Assembly (NCBI RefSeq): GCF_907164915.1
Contig: NW_025919597.1
Span: 22,952 to 86,951, forward strand
Length of the DNA stretch: 64,000 nt
Direction of reading: 5' to 3'
From: Impatiens glandulifera
Taxonomy: Eukaryota; Streptophyta; Magnoliopsida; Ericales; Balsaminaceae
Below, piece after piece: positions 12,475-25,534 of this stretch. The position numbers and the translations under genes are program-made. The notes under the pieces were generated by a model. It saw only the letters and a list, made by a program, of their open reading frames with translations, was not told where the DNA came from and did no database searches. Positions within the stretch are counted from its first letter, which is position 1; every line of letters begins with the position of its first letter.

Positions 12475-14270
12475 TCCTAGGTTAATGTTGTCTAGGTTTA
12501 GTTTGACCGGTCCTAAGTAGATTTCCTCGGTCAAGCTCCACGGTCCTGGACAAGTTTCCTCGGTCGCATGGCATGGTCCTAGGTCAGTTTCCTCGGTCCT
12601 AAGTCAAAATTTCAGGACCAGGTGTTCTTGTTTTGGTCCGAAATTTTAGAAAGACATAACTTTTGATTGGGATGTCCAAATCACAATCCGTAAGTTGTAG
12701 TAGGTTCATATGATCATGAAAAACAAAAACCCAAACATAAATCACGATTTTGGAGATCTTAAGACGATCAATTTCAAAAAACATCTTTTTTAAGTCAAAA
12801 TTTGAGATCTTTTAAATTAGGCCATTTCAAGGCCTGATTTTTGTTCCATTAGCTTTGAAATGATGAATGTAGTTAATCCATACCAAAACAAAAACATCAT
12901 TACATCAATAAAATGGTTTTTGAAGATTGAATCAAAATCTAACTTTTTTTCAAAACCAAATTTTATCAAACATGATCAAAAGGGTGAAACAGTCACTTGT
13001 GATTCATCCCTACATGTTAACAAACATATATAGCTACTAATTGAATCAACAAATCCAACATAGAAACAAGAACACGAAATTTTAAAAATCCAGTTTTTTA
13101 ATTTTTTTTTTCAAAATTTTAATTTGATCAAACATTATTATAGTTACTTAGAAATCATTTTAACATGTTTAGAAACATGTAATGCAATACAACTAATTGA
13201 ATCAACAAAATCAGATTAAAAATAAGAACACATAATTTTTAAAATTCAAATTTTCAAACTTTTTACTCAAATTTTAGTTTGATCAAACATGATCAAAATA
13301 TTATTATAGTTGTATAAAAATCATTCAAATGTATATACAAATATGCATGACAACTATCTGGACCCACAAATCCATATTTAAACCAAGAACGTAGATATTT
13401 CAAAAAAATAGTTTTCAAACCAAATTTTCCAAAATTTTGTTCTAGGTTGAATTGATCGATTCTTTCTAGATATAAAGCTCATACATGATTCATATAATGA
13501 TTCTTAACAAAAAAATTATACAATCAAGCATAAGAATACGATCAAACTGGTCAAACAATAAAATTTGAATATATTCAAAATTTTCAATTACAAATCAAAG
13601 TTCAAGGTTTCTGTAATCATACCAATAGTTGGAAAACATTCCTGGACAGTGTTGGAAGTGATCCAGAAGCCTAGATCGAATCTTGGATCACTAGAAAAAG
13701 TTTTGAAAAAACTATTCTTCGTCGGAAATTGCAGGTTTTCGATCGGGGCGAATTGAGGTGTAATTTGTGGTTATTGTTTGATGGATTTGTAGTAGAGGGG
13801 TAGGGGCTATTTATAGTGCCCGAATGTCGGGATGTAGAAAGTCAATTTGACTCGTCTTTGATCGCTGACGTTCTTATCCCTAATTCGTGATAGTCTTATC
13901 CCGGGGAAGATAAGGCTTCTAGATAAGAGGGAAACGTATGCACTGATGATGAGATCACGTGGGTGAAAATATCAACGGATTTGATCGCATGTGGACCTAG
14001 CTAGAGGTTATAGAAGAAACGCGCTGGTGAGGTTGCAATTTCGGTGACCCCTACATCCCAGAAAAGAAGACAGTTAAAACGACGTCGTTTCGCCTGACGT
14101 TGTCTGCATTCCGTCAGCTGTCAGCGGCTTGACTAACGGGGATAGTCCATCCCGTTAGTTGATCCGGTGCGGACGCACGCATGTGGTTCCACTACAACTA
14201 AGTGTCTGGCGCGCTCTAAGCTGTCGGATGAGATCTGGGCGCTCATCTGATGGTCCAGGATTCTGCTGCA
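12475..14270 (-). mobile_element. Unclassified LTR-like repeat, right part
   Basis: It continues the GGTCCTAGG repeat and then becomes AT-rich with near-repeated phrases (AAATTTTAGTTTGATCAAAC and similar). The minus strand has a TATAAATA box at 13815-13808 followed by a C-rich, CT-rich leader, as in a plant LTR promoter. Upstream of that (13830-14270) the sequence is GC-richer, like a U3. The right edge is probably near TGCTGCA at 14270. No matching target duplication and no coding region were found, so the class is open. Confidence 0.35.
13808..13815 (-). promoter_or_regulatory. Candidate TATA box
   Basis: The reverse strand reads CACTATAAATAGCCCC, a strong plant TATA context with a C/T-rich stretch downstream. 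It probably belonged to the LTR-like repeat around it. Confidence 0.45.
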
Positions 14271-15409
14271 AATTTTTAAACATAAAATCAGCTACACAGG
14301 ATTATGCAATTATATTTTTATTAAAAGGTCATTAAAAATCAAATTTAATTCCTTTTAAACTTATTTTTTCTTCAAAATATTCACACAAAATATTTCTAGA
14401 ATCATAATAACAATTATGATCATACTATATTTTATTTTGGAAATTTTTAGAATTTTACAATATTTTATTTAATTACTTTAAGCAAGGGATTTAAACATAA
14501 ATCATAATTAAATTATAATTAAATATTTTTAACCCCTTCTTTGGTCTAATTTGGGTAAAATATATACAAATATTTTATCCTCAAATTAATTTTGGAATTT
14601 TGGAAAATTTCTTTAATTAAAGTTAATTATGACAATAATTAATCTTTAATTAGGTTTTAATTCCTTCTTTTAAATTATTTTGAATATAAAAATTCAAAAT
14701 ACTATTTTAATATTATTAAACATAATAATATTATTTTTCAAATAGGTAAGTTAAATTTTCATGCTTATAGTAATAAGTTTTATTTTTGAAAAATATAATT
14801 TATATAATGTTTAATTACTTTTATTTTCATTTTTTTATACAAACATACATTTTCATAAAAAAAAAATCAGGTTCGTCCAAAAAAAACTAAGTCAACCGAT
14901 ACTAATTAAAAAAGCAGTATTAGTGTAATTAATATTAACTAATATATCATGAAAAACATTTGATTTAAACGATATATATTATTTTGTAAATACCTTTCGT
15001 TATTTTATATAAATATATAAATATATCAAAATATTATTATTGATCAAAATTTAAATTTATTATGTTTAAACATTTTAAAATCAATTAAAACATAGTAGAA
15101 AAATATTATATATAAGAGTGACATAAATGACTACACATATCTACTTTAAATTAATATTCAAATTTATAATTTATTTTTTTATATTTAATTCAATTATTTA
15201 TAATTTATTTCATTATTATTAATAAAAGTTGAGTATTTATTTATGAAAACACACAATGTTTATAAGATTTGGTTTATTTGGGTCAATTTTTTTTTAACAA
15301 ATATAATTGATTTTAATTTTTAACTAAATAATTTGTTTTTGGTAACACATAAATTTTTTAGAGGCAAACCTTATATCTAAATGGATATAAGTGAATATTG
15401 AATCATCTA

Positions 15410-15412
<3 letters not shown>

Positions 15413-15452
<40 letters not shown>
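15413..15452. repeat. (TA)n microsatellite
   Basis: About 19 uninterrupted TA units. Confidence 0.95.
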
Positions 15453-15458
<6 letters not shown>

Positions 15459-15782
15459 TATAAAAACAATTTAAAAGGAACCAAGGAAATCAGCTTTATT
15501 GTAAAATTTGTGTTGTTTAGGCATCACATTCGATATTGGTTGATTTTGAATTTTTTTTTTCTTTTTTTTTTATGTTTATATTATATTTTATGTTCTTTTA
15601 TATTCTAATCTAAGATACTTTTATTTTGTTTTTCAAAAAAATATTCATAACATTTCTAAAAAAAAGGTTCAAGATCAAACAAGATTTAAGAGATTGTTTA
15701 ATGTTGAATTATTTTATCCAAATTCTAAGTATCAAATTAACCTTTTTAACTATCTAATTACTCAAATTAACGATTAAACTAT

Positions 15783-15979
15783 TAAATTTTAATTTTAATT
15801 TTAATTTTAATTTTAATTTAATTTTTATTTAATTTTCATTTTCATTTTCATTTTCATTTTCATTTTCATTTTTATATTAATTTTAATTTATTTTTCATTT
15901 TCATTTTCATTTTCATTTTCATTTTCATTTTCATTTTAATTTTAATTTTAATTTTAATTTTAATTTTAATTTTAATTTT
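15783..15979. repeat. (TTTTAA)n / (TTTTCA)n compound microsatellite
   Basis: Runs of TTTTAA, then TTTTCA, then TTTTAA-like units, then TTTTCA again and TTTTAA again. The alternating blocks suggest a hexamer array in which an A-to-C variant spread by slippage. Confidence 0.9.
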
Positions 15980-16638
15980 AAAAGGCATTCTATATAATAT
16001 TTTAACTAAACCCTTAAACATTAATTGATATGAGAATAATCGGATGACACTGAAGCTCCGAAATGTTTATACGGCTGCAATTTGTCTTAATATAATTTTG
16101 AAAAAAATATTACACTAATTAAATCAATTTAGTTTGTATTATTTTCATATTTGTTGGATGAGTTATGTATATCATGTATTAACTTTTATTTTTTTATTTC
16201 ACTATATAAAATTTAAAAAGTATCAATGTATAATACTAGGAACATAAGTGACTTTTAAGATTGTAAAATTAGTAAAAAAATAATATTTATGACAAGTTTA
16301 ATTAAACAGAAAAAATATAAAGTATTTGTTTTATTTTTCTTCTCATTCATTAATGTGAGAACATAAAATATACAACAAGTCATTATAAGAATTTAATACT
16401 AATATTATAAAAATGATTGCTAGCATGTAATAAATGTAAACAAATATATATTAATACAACTTTTTTTTTTTCTAAATCCAAAATACAAAAAAGACCATCT
16501 TTAGTTATTTGACAATTCAAAGAGGAGATCCTTTGCATATGGCAATTATAAGGGCTTGTTTGATTTGGTTTGGATAGTGATTATACAACAAGTCATTTAT
16601 AAGTCAAATTTATTATATTTGATTTGGTTGGAATACGT

Positions 16639-16744
16639 GATCTAAAATATTTCTAAAGTTAGAAAACTTAGTATCAACAAGTGGCTGACTTCATGAAGCC
16701 ACTTTTCGATATTAAGTTTTCTTACTTTAGAAATATTTTAGGTC
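16639..16744. repeat. Fold-back hairpin (MITE-like or precursor-like)
   Basis: Two arms of about 46 bases, 16639-16685 and 16698-16744, are near-perfect inverted copies (GATCTAAAATATTTCTAAAG against its complement). They continue inward through AGTGGCT/AGCCACT to a short loop. It lies just left of the copia remnant. No target duplication was identified. Confidence 0.7.
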
Positions 16745-17214
16745 TTTTAGATTTAAATTAATTTATTATGCATAAATTTAGGGGAATCTATTGGTCAACT
16801 GATAAGCCAGACATGTTGAAACAACTGTCTCTAACTCAACTAAATGAAGAGTCGGCTAATGACATTGTACATCAGACGAGGCTAAGCATAAGCAACTTGT
16901 AATTTCAGAAAAGTAATGACACTTAGGTGATAGCCAAAGACTACAATTTAAACTCAGATGTTACATTGTGCCAGTAGAACGCCTTCAACAGAGTAGTGAC
17001 ACTCAGCGAAAATACAAGACATGGGGACAACACGGTCTGTCAGCTGTCTTAGTGAGTATCAGACGACTACTCTTCGGATGAGTGGAACAACGTTTCAATC
17101 TTATCAATACTCTGTCGTATTCTCTCTCTTAGGATAATGAACAGTCACATTTTTAAAAATAAATATTTTCCTTTATTTTTTTTAAATAACATGAAGGCAC
17201 GTGGTTGTCATGTT

Positions 17215-17222
17215 ATATAAAT
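17215..17222 (+). promoter_or_regulatory. TATA box before the accessory pseudogene
   Basis: TATATAAA lies about 125 bases before the ATG at 17348. A G-box-like GCACGTGG sits about 25 bases further upstream. The same arrangement precedes the accessory ORFs of copia element 2. Confidence 0.5.
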
Positions 17223-17347
17223 GTGCGACCAACATTCTAAACGTCTCACCATTTCAAAAGTGATTAATATTCTCCCTCTTGCGATTTCCGATATAAACCC
17301 TAACACTAAAGCTCTTCATCTTTTCTCTGAAATCTCAAGCAACTGCA

Positions 17348-18957
17348 ATGACTTCCTTCTCTCAAAACATTTTGCAGGTAGACTTCGAGTCTGTCGACAA
17401 TATTGGGATCCCAAAGATAGTGGAGATGTTTCGAACGCTAGAAGCGTCCAAGCTGAATAAGTTCCTAGGGGGACCCAACAGTGTGCAAGAACTTGAGGTA
17501 CGCTAGTTCTTTTCAACAGCAAAGATCGCCGGGGACAAAATCCAGTGTTAGGTGAAAGGCACTGAGATCATTGTTTCCGAAGAGGCGTTCTCTGAATAAT
17601 TTGAGCTTCCGACGGAATTCCGACGGAAGGGCTCACCGTATTCGACCAAATACCGGTTGATGAGATTAAGGAGATGCAGACGGTTGACTCGGAAGTCTAT
17701 CAACCCATTCTTAATCATGGAAAGTAGAGGCTGATGAAGCCAAAATATTGTCTACTCAACAATGTTGCGAAATCCCTTCGCTCTAAGGTGGGGTCCTTCG
17801 GTGTGTACACAAATGACCGTTTTGAGATAACGGCGTTCATCACCAAAAGAATGGCCATCAACTGGTCATTGGTTTTATTCACAACCCTAGTGTCCATTGT
17901 GAGACTCCCAAAGAAGCACCATACTGGATTTGTTGTGCAGATCAGGAGGCTACTCGAGCACCTCAAAGTAAATGCAGGGAAGGGAGTGAACGTCCATCCA
18001 TCTAGGATTCTGACCATTAGAACGGTCAATGCCTACCTTATCATGTTAAATGGGGTGCAGGACTCCAGCCTTGAAACATCCGTACAATAGTCGAGCGGAC
18101 AGTCAACAACCCTCTCCAAGAGATCAACAACAGGAAGGAGAAGGAGGTTAATCCTTGAGGAATCCGCTGAAAGCTCAAACAACCGAATCTTCAACTCAAT
18201 AGAAGAGTCTGCCGAGACGGCTTCTAACGCAAATAAGGCAAGGCTGGAGGACGCAACAGCACAAGAGGAGGACTCTAATGTAGTGATGGAAGTAAATCCT
18301 ACCACAATCATTGTTTTCCCTAGCTTCATCAAATTACTTTGCAACATCGAATCACTCTGCAGCAACAACTGAAATATTCGAAGACGATTATGTAGAGGCT
18401 GAGTAGTTCGAATTCACATCTACAACACTAAATCATGTGCTTTCTCCTCAATCCTCTCCATCTTCTAAAGGGCCTGATCTAGTTGCTGACAATTTAGTAG
18501 CCATATCAGAAAGTGAAAAGTTTACTCCCCTTCATATTACCAGCCGTCTTCCATCATCAATAGCCGACTCCTCATTCAGTAGAGGAGTCATCTCAATGAA
18601 AGGTGGATATTCGTGGCCTCATCTAGGACTCCCTAGCTCCCATTCAACAAAGCATTGCCAATATCCTTGGAGAAGTGGAATCTCTTAGGGAGCGGGTGTC
18701 AGATGCCTCGTCAGCATCAGCCTCGATTGTCTAGGCCAGGACAAACTCCTTGCCCAGGTCACGAAGGGTAATATTGAGATTATAATAATCAAGGAATCCT
18801 TGATCAGGCTCAAACATGTAATGAACTATTTCCTCGGCGATTTCAACAGAGAATTCTCCTCGAAGATCGACACTATCGGAATGCAAATTGCCGAAGTAAT
18901 GGAACTCATTAAGCAAATAGGGGATCAGCGATCAAGGGTTGCTGATGTTAAAAAGGG
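17348..18957 (+). pseudogene. Accessory retroelement protein, broken (family shared with five ORFs here)
   Basis: The start reads MTSFSQNILQVDFESV, then LNKFLGG, FFSTAKIAGD, FELPTEF, LLNNVAKSLRSK and MAINWSLVLFTTLV, the landmarks of the accessory family in copia elements 1 and 2. In-frame stops occur after ELEVR, KIQC, AFSE and NHGK, and a 10-base repeat (ATTCCGACGG) near 17620 shifts the frame. The same reading continues past one more stop into a Lys/Arg-rich stretch and a coiled-coil-like tail (MQIAEVMELIKQIGDQ). This suggests the N-terminal domain and the tail were once one protein, as the split ORFs of element 2 also suggest. Function is unknown. Confidence 0.65.
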
Positions 18958-18963
18958 GGAAAA

Positions 18964-19475
18964 TAGCAGAGGATGAAGAGTAGTGAGGAGGAAACCTGGA
19001 AGAGAAAGCTAGCAAGGAAAAGAAGCTAACTAAAGGCTCAACAAGATAGTAAGTTGATCATTAATCATTGTGTAAGTTGAACAGATAGTTTTCTGTTCAA
19101 CAAGATAGTGTGAGAGCTAAAAGTTCAGACAAACAATTGTTAAGACATGTGATATGAGTGAGTTTGTGTAGAGGCTATACAAATCAAAGTCTTCTAGTGT
19201 AATCCTTCTAGAAACAGAAGAAGGGGTGACGTAGGAGTTTTATCTCCGAACATCCATAAAATCTTGTGTTGTCTTTTCATTGCTTCATTTAGTCATATAT
19301 CTTCCGCTTTAAATCCGGCAAGCATTTTCCTCACTTGAAACCGTTCAAGAGCTTGCTACGATTTTTTCAGGAATAGAAACTAATTTTCAATCTCTAACAG
19401 GATTAAAATCGCATTTAAGTGAAAAATAGAACAACAATATTCAATCCCCTTCTACTGTTGTCATCGATCCTAACA
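18964..19475 (+). mobile_element. Short degenerate copia LTR
   Basis: It starts just after the purine tract and ends GATCCTAACA. It has the conserved LTR block (19217-19260). At about 0.5 kb it is much shorter than the 1.5-2.2 kb LTRs elsewhere, so internal deletion is likely. Confidence 0.5.
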
Positions 19476-20049
19476 TAGAGGATCTCTTTATAGCCAACTT
19501 TGGTCGGTTGATTGTCCAAGTTGGCCGAATTTGGACAAAATCATTTATGGACTTGTCACTTGCTCGTCGAATGCTATCATTTTGAGGAATATGACGAGCT
19601 ACAAATGTAGGGGAAATTATCACACGACTACTATGATCATTTCCATTTTTTAACTTTTCGTTTTGGCTATGTAATAAAGAAGTTGGACTTCATCGTTATT
19701 CAAGGAAACCAATTGTTCTTATCTGGATGTTGGGAGAAAGAAGACGAAGCCAGACCACCAACGCGTGTTTGAATACTTCGTGGAGCTCCATCAGCATTCC
19801 AAGATGCCATCGCGTTTTGTGTTTTGGCCGTTAGTTTGGGCGTCAGTCTGGCCGTTACCTCCCTAACACATCTCTCATTGGTATAGACATATTATGTCGT
19901 GTTTAATTTGGGTCAAACGGCTTTGGCCTCTTTTGACCTTCTCCTTTCTCTTTTTTTCTTTGTTACACAAAATTAATTAATAGACACGTAATTTATTTTT
20001 GTCTATTTTATTTATTATTTATTTTTTTTATATTTTATGGATTTATTTT
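19476..20049. other. Intergenic sequence, nothing identified
   Basis: A few open stretches occur on both strands (for example the minus strand 19623-19441), but none has a recognisable domain or splice context. GC content is higher at 19700-19870 than around it. Confidence 0.4.
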
Positions 20050-20234
20050 AAGAGAAATGATATAGAGCGAGAAAAATATTAGCAAGAAATGTATGGTGAA
20101 TGATGTATTAGTCTTTGAATGGATTAAAAATTTAATAAGAGAGAATTTTCAGATTATTAATCCACTAAAGAAATGACACATCATTCCTTACACATTTCTT
20201 GTCAATATTTTTCTCGTTCTCTATTATTTCTCTT
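20050..20234. mobile_element. MITE with long inverted repeats
   Basis: The ends are inverted copies over about 55 bases: AAGAGAAATGATATAGAGCG on the left against the complement of ...CTATTATTTCTCTT on the right, with matching GAGAAAAATATT further in. Flanks TATTTTA and TGTTTTA may be an imperfect target duplication. The superfamily is not assigned. Confidence 0.75.
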
Positions 20235-20484
20235 GTTTTAATTATTTTAGAATAAATTAATACAGCAATTTTATTAAATAATAATTTATTTTATTTTTAA
20301 ATTCCTTAACGGGCTTATAAATTTATAAAAATAATTTTAATGAAAATAAATGTATAAATTTGATGAGTAAAATTTAATATTATAATATTATAGATATATG
20401 AATAATGTTTCTTTATATTAATAACCATTAAAATGCAATAAAATAAATAATCAAATACTATAGTTTGTTGAATAATATTTCCTT

Positions 20485-20815
20485 ACATTAATATCTAATT
20501 TAATACTATCTTTGTTTATATTTATACCTAATTCTTTTCTTTTTAGTAATAAATCCTTAGATTATTATTTAAGCTTTTGTTTTATAATTGTACCTAATTT
20601 AATTCTATCTTTCCTTATATTAATACCTAATTCTTTTCTTTTTAGTAATAAATCCTTAGATAATTATTTAAGAATTTGTTTTATAATTGTACCTAATTTA
20701 ATACTATATTTCCTTATATTAATACCTAATTCTTTTCTTCTTAGTAATAAATCCTTAGATAATTATTTAAGATTTTATTTAAATTTTAATATTAATTTAA
20801 GTAATTATTATTAAT
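20485..20815. repeat. Three 99-bp tandem repeats upstream of the peptide gene
   Basis: The phrase TACCTAATTCTTTTCTTTTT recurs at about 20525, 20623 and 20723, with the AGTAATAAATCCTTAGAT segment in each unit. A weaker partial unit precedes. The array ends a few bases before the TATA box at 20820. An ORF reads through it only because the period is a multiple of three. Confidence 0.85.
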
Positions 20816-20819
20816 AACC

Positions 20820-20826
20820 TATAAAT
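20820..20826 (+). promoter_or_regulatory. TATA box of the cysteine-rich peptide gene
   Basis: CCTATAAATGAAG lies about 45 bases before the ATG at 20866, so the 5' leader would be very short. Confidence 0.5.
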
Positions 20827-20865
20827 GAAGAGGTAATAGAATACACACATTCATAGAGTTACACA

Positions 20866-21120
20866 ATGAAAATAATACTGTTTATAATATTACCGTCACT
20901 ATTATTCACAAATATTTACGGGGAGGGTGAAGATTGCAAAGATTGCCTCGATCCCTGTCTTGGAGCATGTGAGAATTATACGTATGGAGATTTTTGTATT
21001 AAAAATTGTGAGGATTTATGCCGCCGTAGTTGCCATAGGAAAATCAATGTTACCTGTAATTCTTCAGCATTCAAGTTTGTGCCTGCTCCATCCAACAAAT
21101 CAATAGTCATAGTTATGTAA
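20866..21120 (+). CDS. Small secreted cysteine-rich peptide (84 aa)
   Basis: Residues 1-19 (MKIILFIILPSLLFTNIYG) form a signal peptide. The mature part has nine cysteines, mostly in CxxxC spacing (CLDPCLGAC and CIKNCEDLCRRSC) around a central loop. This resembles plant antimicrobial or signalling peptides with paired CxxxC helices, but I cannot place it in a named family. Four N-glycosylation sequons occur (NYT, NVT, NSS, NKS). The peptide is probably secreted to the apoplast. A T-rich TTTTTGCAG acceptor at about 21205 and GT sites near the stop leave open a second exon. The odd cysteine count may also point to a missing exon. Confidence 0.6.
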   Translation: MKIILFIILPSLLFTNIYGEGEDCKDCLDPCLGACENYTYGDFCIKNCEDLCRRSCHRKINVTCNSSAFKFVPAPSNKSIVIVM

Positions 21121-22400
<1,280 letters not shown>

Positions 22401-24158
22401 TCTGGTTCCTCGCTACCGCTGAATAGGGTGTTTCCTTATTCTGGACTAATAACAATTCAGCATGATTATTTTAATATTAAATTAGTGGTTGTGTTGAAAG
22501 GAAAAGAGAGATCCGGAACCCAAATTTATTTTTGGGTTCATCTGAAGCGTAATGTAAAACTGAATGAAGAGAGGCGTTATTAGGTGAAGCTTTCTTCAAT
22601 TTACTATATTTTATAAATATATATGTTTTTAAATTTTTTTTTTATGAAAAACCACTAACACATTAAAGTAAATACCTTTCAGCGTTAATGTAAAAACATT
22701 TAATCCTTAATATATACTCTATTCGAGAATTATTAATGCTTAAAATAATTATTCGTTAAAATAATCCTTAATAATCCTTAATATATATATAAATTTTTAT
22801 GTAAAACCAGTAACACATTAATGTAAAACCTTTATTCGTTCATGTAAAACATGTATGCGTTCATTTAACACTACTGGAGAATTAAATAGGGTAAATGAAG
22901 ATTCCTTCACTAGTTATTTACTGCACTCATATGAGTTAAACAAGCGCTAACTACACAACAACAAAAACATATCTTAGGCGACCCTTATATGTCAACGCAT
23001 ATTAAGCGTGGTTAAAAAAAAAAAAAAAAACTAAACTTTGGCCGACCTTTATACATACACCAACCTTTATTAATTTTTTTTTATATAAATAGAGAATTTC
23101 ATACTTTAACTATTATAAATTTTAATATTTTTTATTTTTTAACATTATAAATATTTTATTTCATTATTTTAATATTTTAAATTAAATTTGACTTATAATT
23201 TTATTAACATTAAAATTTAATTATTAATTTTATTAATATTAAAATTTAATTATTAATTTTTTATAACATAATTATTAAATTTCATTATTAATTTTTTTAT
23301 AAACATTTGTACTTTAATTAATTATTATTTAAATTTAATTAAATAAAAAATAATTCAAATTAAATGTTATATTAAATTTATGAATAAAAATTAACGTAGA
23401 ATTTTTTTTTAAATTAGAAACCAATATTCTAATTTCTTTTCTCTCTTAAACCCTAATCAGACCCTCGTCATCAGACTCACTGCCCAAACAAATGGAAGTC
23501 GCTCACTTTGAGTTCCCTTTCTCTCGAAAAATCACACTCTGAATTGATTAGAAGAGAAGATGAGTTCTTGTTCTACAAATGCCAGCAGTGGTAGCGTAGA
23601 ATCAAAGGGCGAATTCACAAACACAAAGAACAAAACTTAGCGGACAGATAGAGGCGTCAGATCGTTCGTTGCGCTTCATGTTGTTTTTCTCCTGGATCAC
23701 TCTACAATTTCTTTCTGGTTCGTTACCTTTCTCATGTTCCTTTCTGTCAATTGAGTGATTCACACACTAATAACTGTCCATAAGTTTGAACTTTTTCAAC
23801 TCAATAATGATTTACTAACTGCTACTTAACTACTAATTGAATTACTGAACTTCTAACTGAAATGTTGAATTACTAACTGAAAGCTGAACTTCCAGCTTAT
23901 TTACTATCCTTGTTGACGCTCCAGGGTTAGTTTCCTTGGAATTACACATTTTTCATTTTATTTAAAGAATTTCTCAGGAGAAAACCTTATTCTGACTCTT
24001 CAGTATTATGTAGTTCTGGTGAAAATTGCATCATGGTATATTTGCCCTTTTAGAAAGTTAATGTATAAATATGTGTTTTTTCCATTTTAGAAGTATGATG
24101 ATTCTAGTATGAATATTCATCTCATATATTTTGGGATATTTTAAATAATTTATTGCAG

Positions 24159-25534
24159 GAAAATGGCTCTGAAGAATCACAGATAAGAACTGACGCCATC
24201 TTTGGCAGAATCTTCCCTGATCCATCTAAAGCAGAAGATGGCCTTCACAAGCTGATCTTGTTGAAGGATTGTGGAATTTATTCTGCATTAGAACATATGT
24301 TAGATGAAGGGGTTTTTGAGAATTATTTAATAACAAGAGTAAGTTATCCAATCAGCGTAGTTCTTTATATTATGTTTGAGGTTACATTTCAGTGCAGTCG
24401 TTCTTCCTTGAAACAGTTTATTAGCTAAGGACATAAAGTCATGGTTTTGACTTGATCACTCATGAATTTCAACAAGGCAAAAAGGAAGAACTATGCTTGG
24501 ATAGAATTATGTTTTGATGACCCATCCCATGCCAATACTTACAGCTTCATAAGTCTTAATCATGTAGGATGATGGAAACAACGGACAGCAATTAGTGGGA
24601 CAGAAAATAAGATTATGGTCGCCGCTTGATAATTGGTTAGCATTTGCTTCTCTTAACTCTTATTCTTAGAAAATGGTTCAATGACCTTTTGTGATAGTCT
24701 TAAATTTTGTTCTCAGCTATTTCTCAGCGGATGTGGACGTGTTAGATCCTCAAAATAAGAAGCATAAGGTTTTTGCCACTCTAAATTCTTAATTGCTGGA
24801 AAATGGGTATATATCTGTGCTTCATGCATAGATAAGGAATGGATTCTCTTATAAAATAAAATGATAAAATTTCTAGTAATGAGATATTCTCATCCGTGGA
24901 AAAAACAGGATAAAAGTTCTGTTCATCCTGTTATTATTAGTGATTATGTAATAAGCCTTTAGAAAGTATTCTAGAAAAAAGAGTTGCAACTATGCTTGAT
25001 TTGGTTTAAATAAAGTTTCACAACTATAAAACATTCCACACAGCCTAAATCCTAAATCCTAAACAGCTTAAAAATAATTCCAAATCAATTCAATAGCTTT
25101 ATGGAACTGTTATGCAAATATTTATATATCTCTGAAAGTCACTACAGAGTGCAAATTCCCAGGGTTGCTTCAGTCCAGTCCTTGTGTAGTTTTTCTTCTT
25201 TTAAATGGTCACGAAGGCTCAAACCCACAACCATCCAGTCCTTGTGAAGTGCTCTGGATATTTTTTTTGTTACTGCCTTTTTTATGTTCCATTTCTATTA
25301 TTGATATAGATATATTTATGAGATTTTCTTATTACATACAGATGACTAAAATTATTGTCTAGTTTATGCTCTTTCCTATGTTGTAATCCATCCTTTTAAG
25401 CTCCTCTACAATTGTTTGCTTCAGATGTCCTAGCCTATCTTTTGTAGATTACATATGATAATGGGGAGGTTGAAGTGCTTAGTTTAGATAACGAAAGCTG
25501 GGATTCTATACTAAATAACTCCCTTTTGGACAAC
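24159..25534 (+). pseudogene. PDS5-like gene fragment, copy B
   Basis: It has the same exon blocks as copy A (24159-24338, about 24719-24769, 25448-25534), with identical first-exon translation. The Tudor exon differs by YDNGEVEV in place of YENGEVEV. The uninterrupted sequence from here to the DCAF13-like exons shows that the two host fragments lie about 1.1 kb apart in the same direction. Confidence 0.55.

Larger units (their letters stand above)
14271..16638. other. AT-rich intergenic DNA with no gene seen
   Basis: Long A/T-rich sequence with no credible ORF, splice pattern or transposon terminus recognised. It contains a TA microsatellite and a pentamer/hexamer microsatellite, listed separately. 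Confidence 0.6.
16745..19475 (+). mobile_element. Decayed 3' end of a copia element (accessory ORF plus short LTR)
   Basis: It has no gag or pol but keeps the downstream order seen in copia elements 1 and 2: accessory-family reading frame, coiled-coil tail, purine tract AAAAAGGGGGAAAA (about 18949-18963), then LTR-like sequence with the conserved GGGGTGACGTAGGAG block, ending CATCGATCCTAACA at 19475. The left boundary is not defined. Several stops and a small duplication in the coding part show that it is old. Confidence 0.65.

Noticed and set aside
20512..20814. 100-codon hydrophobic ORF with internal repeats
   Set aside because: It reads through the 99 bp tandem repeats, has no promoter or splice context, and is better explained by the repeat period.
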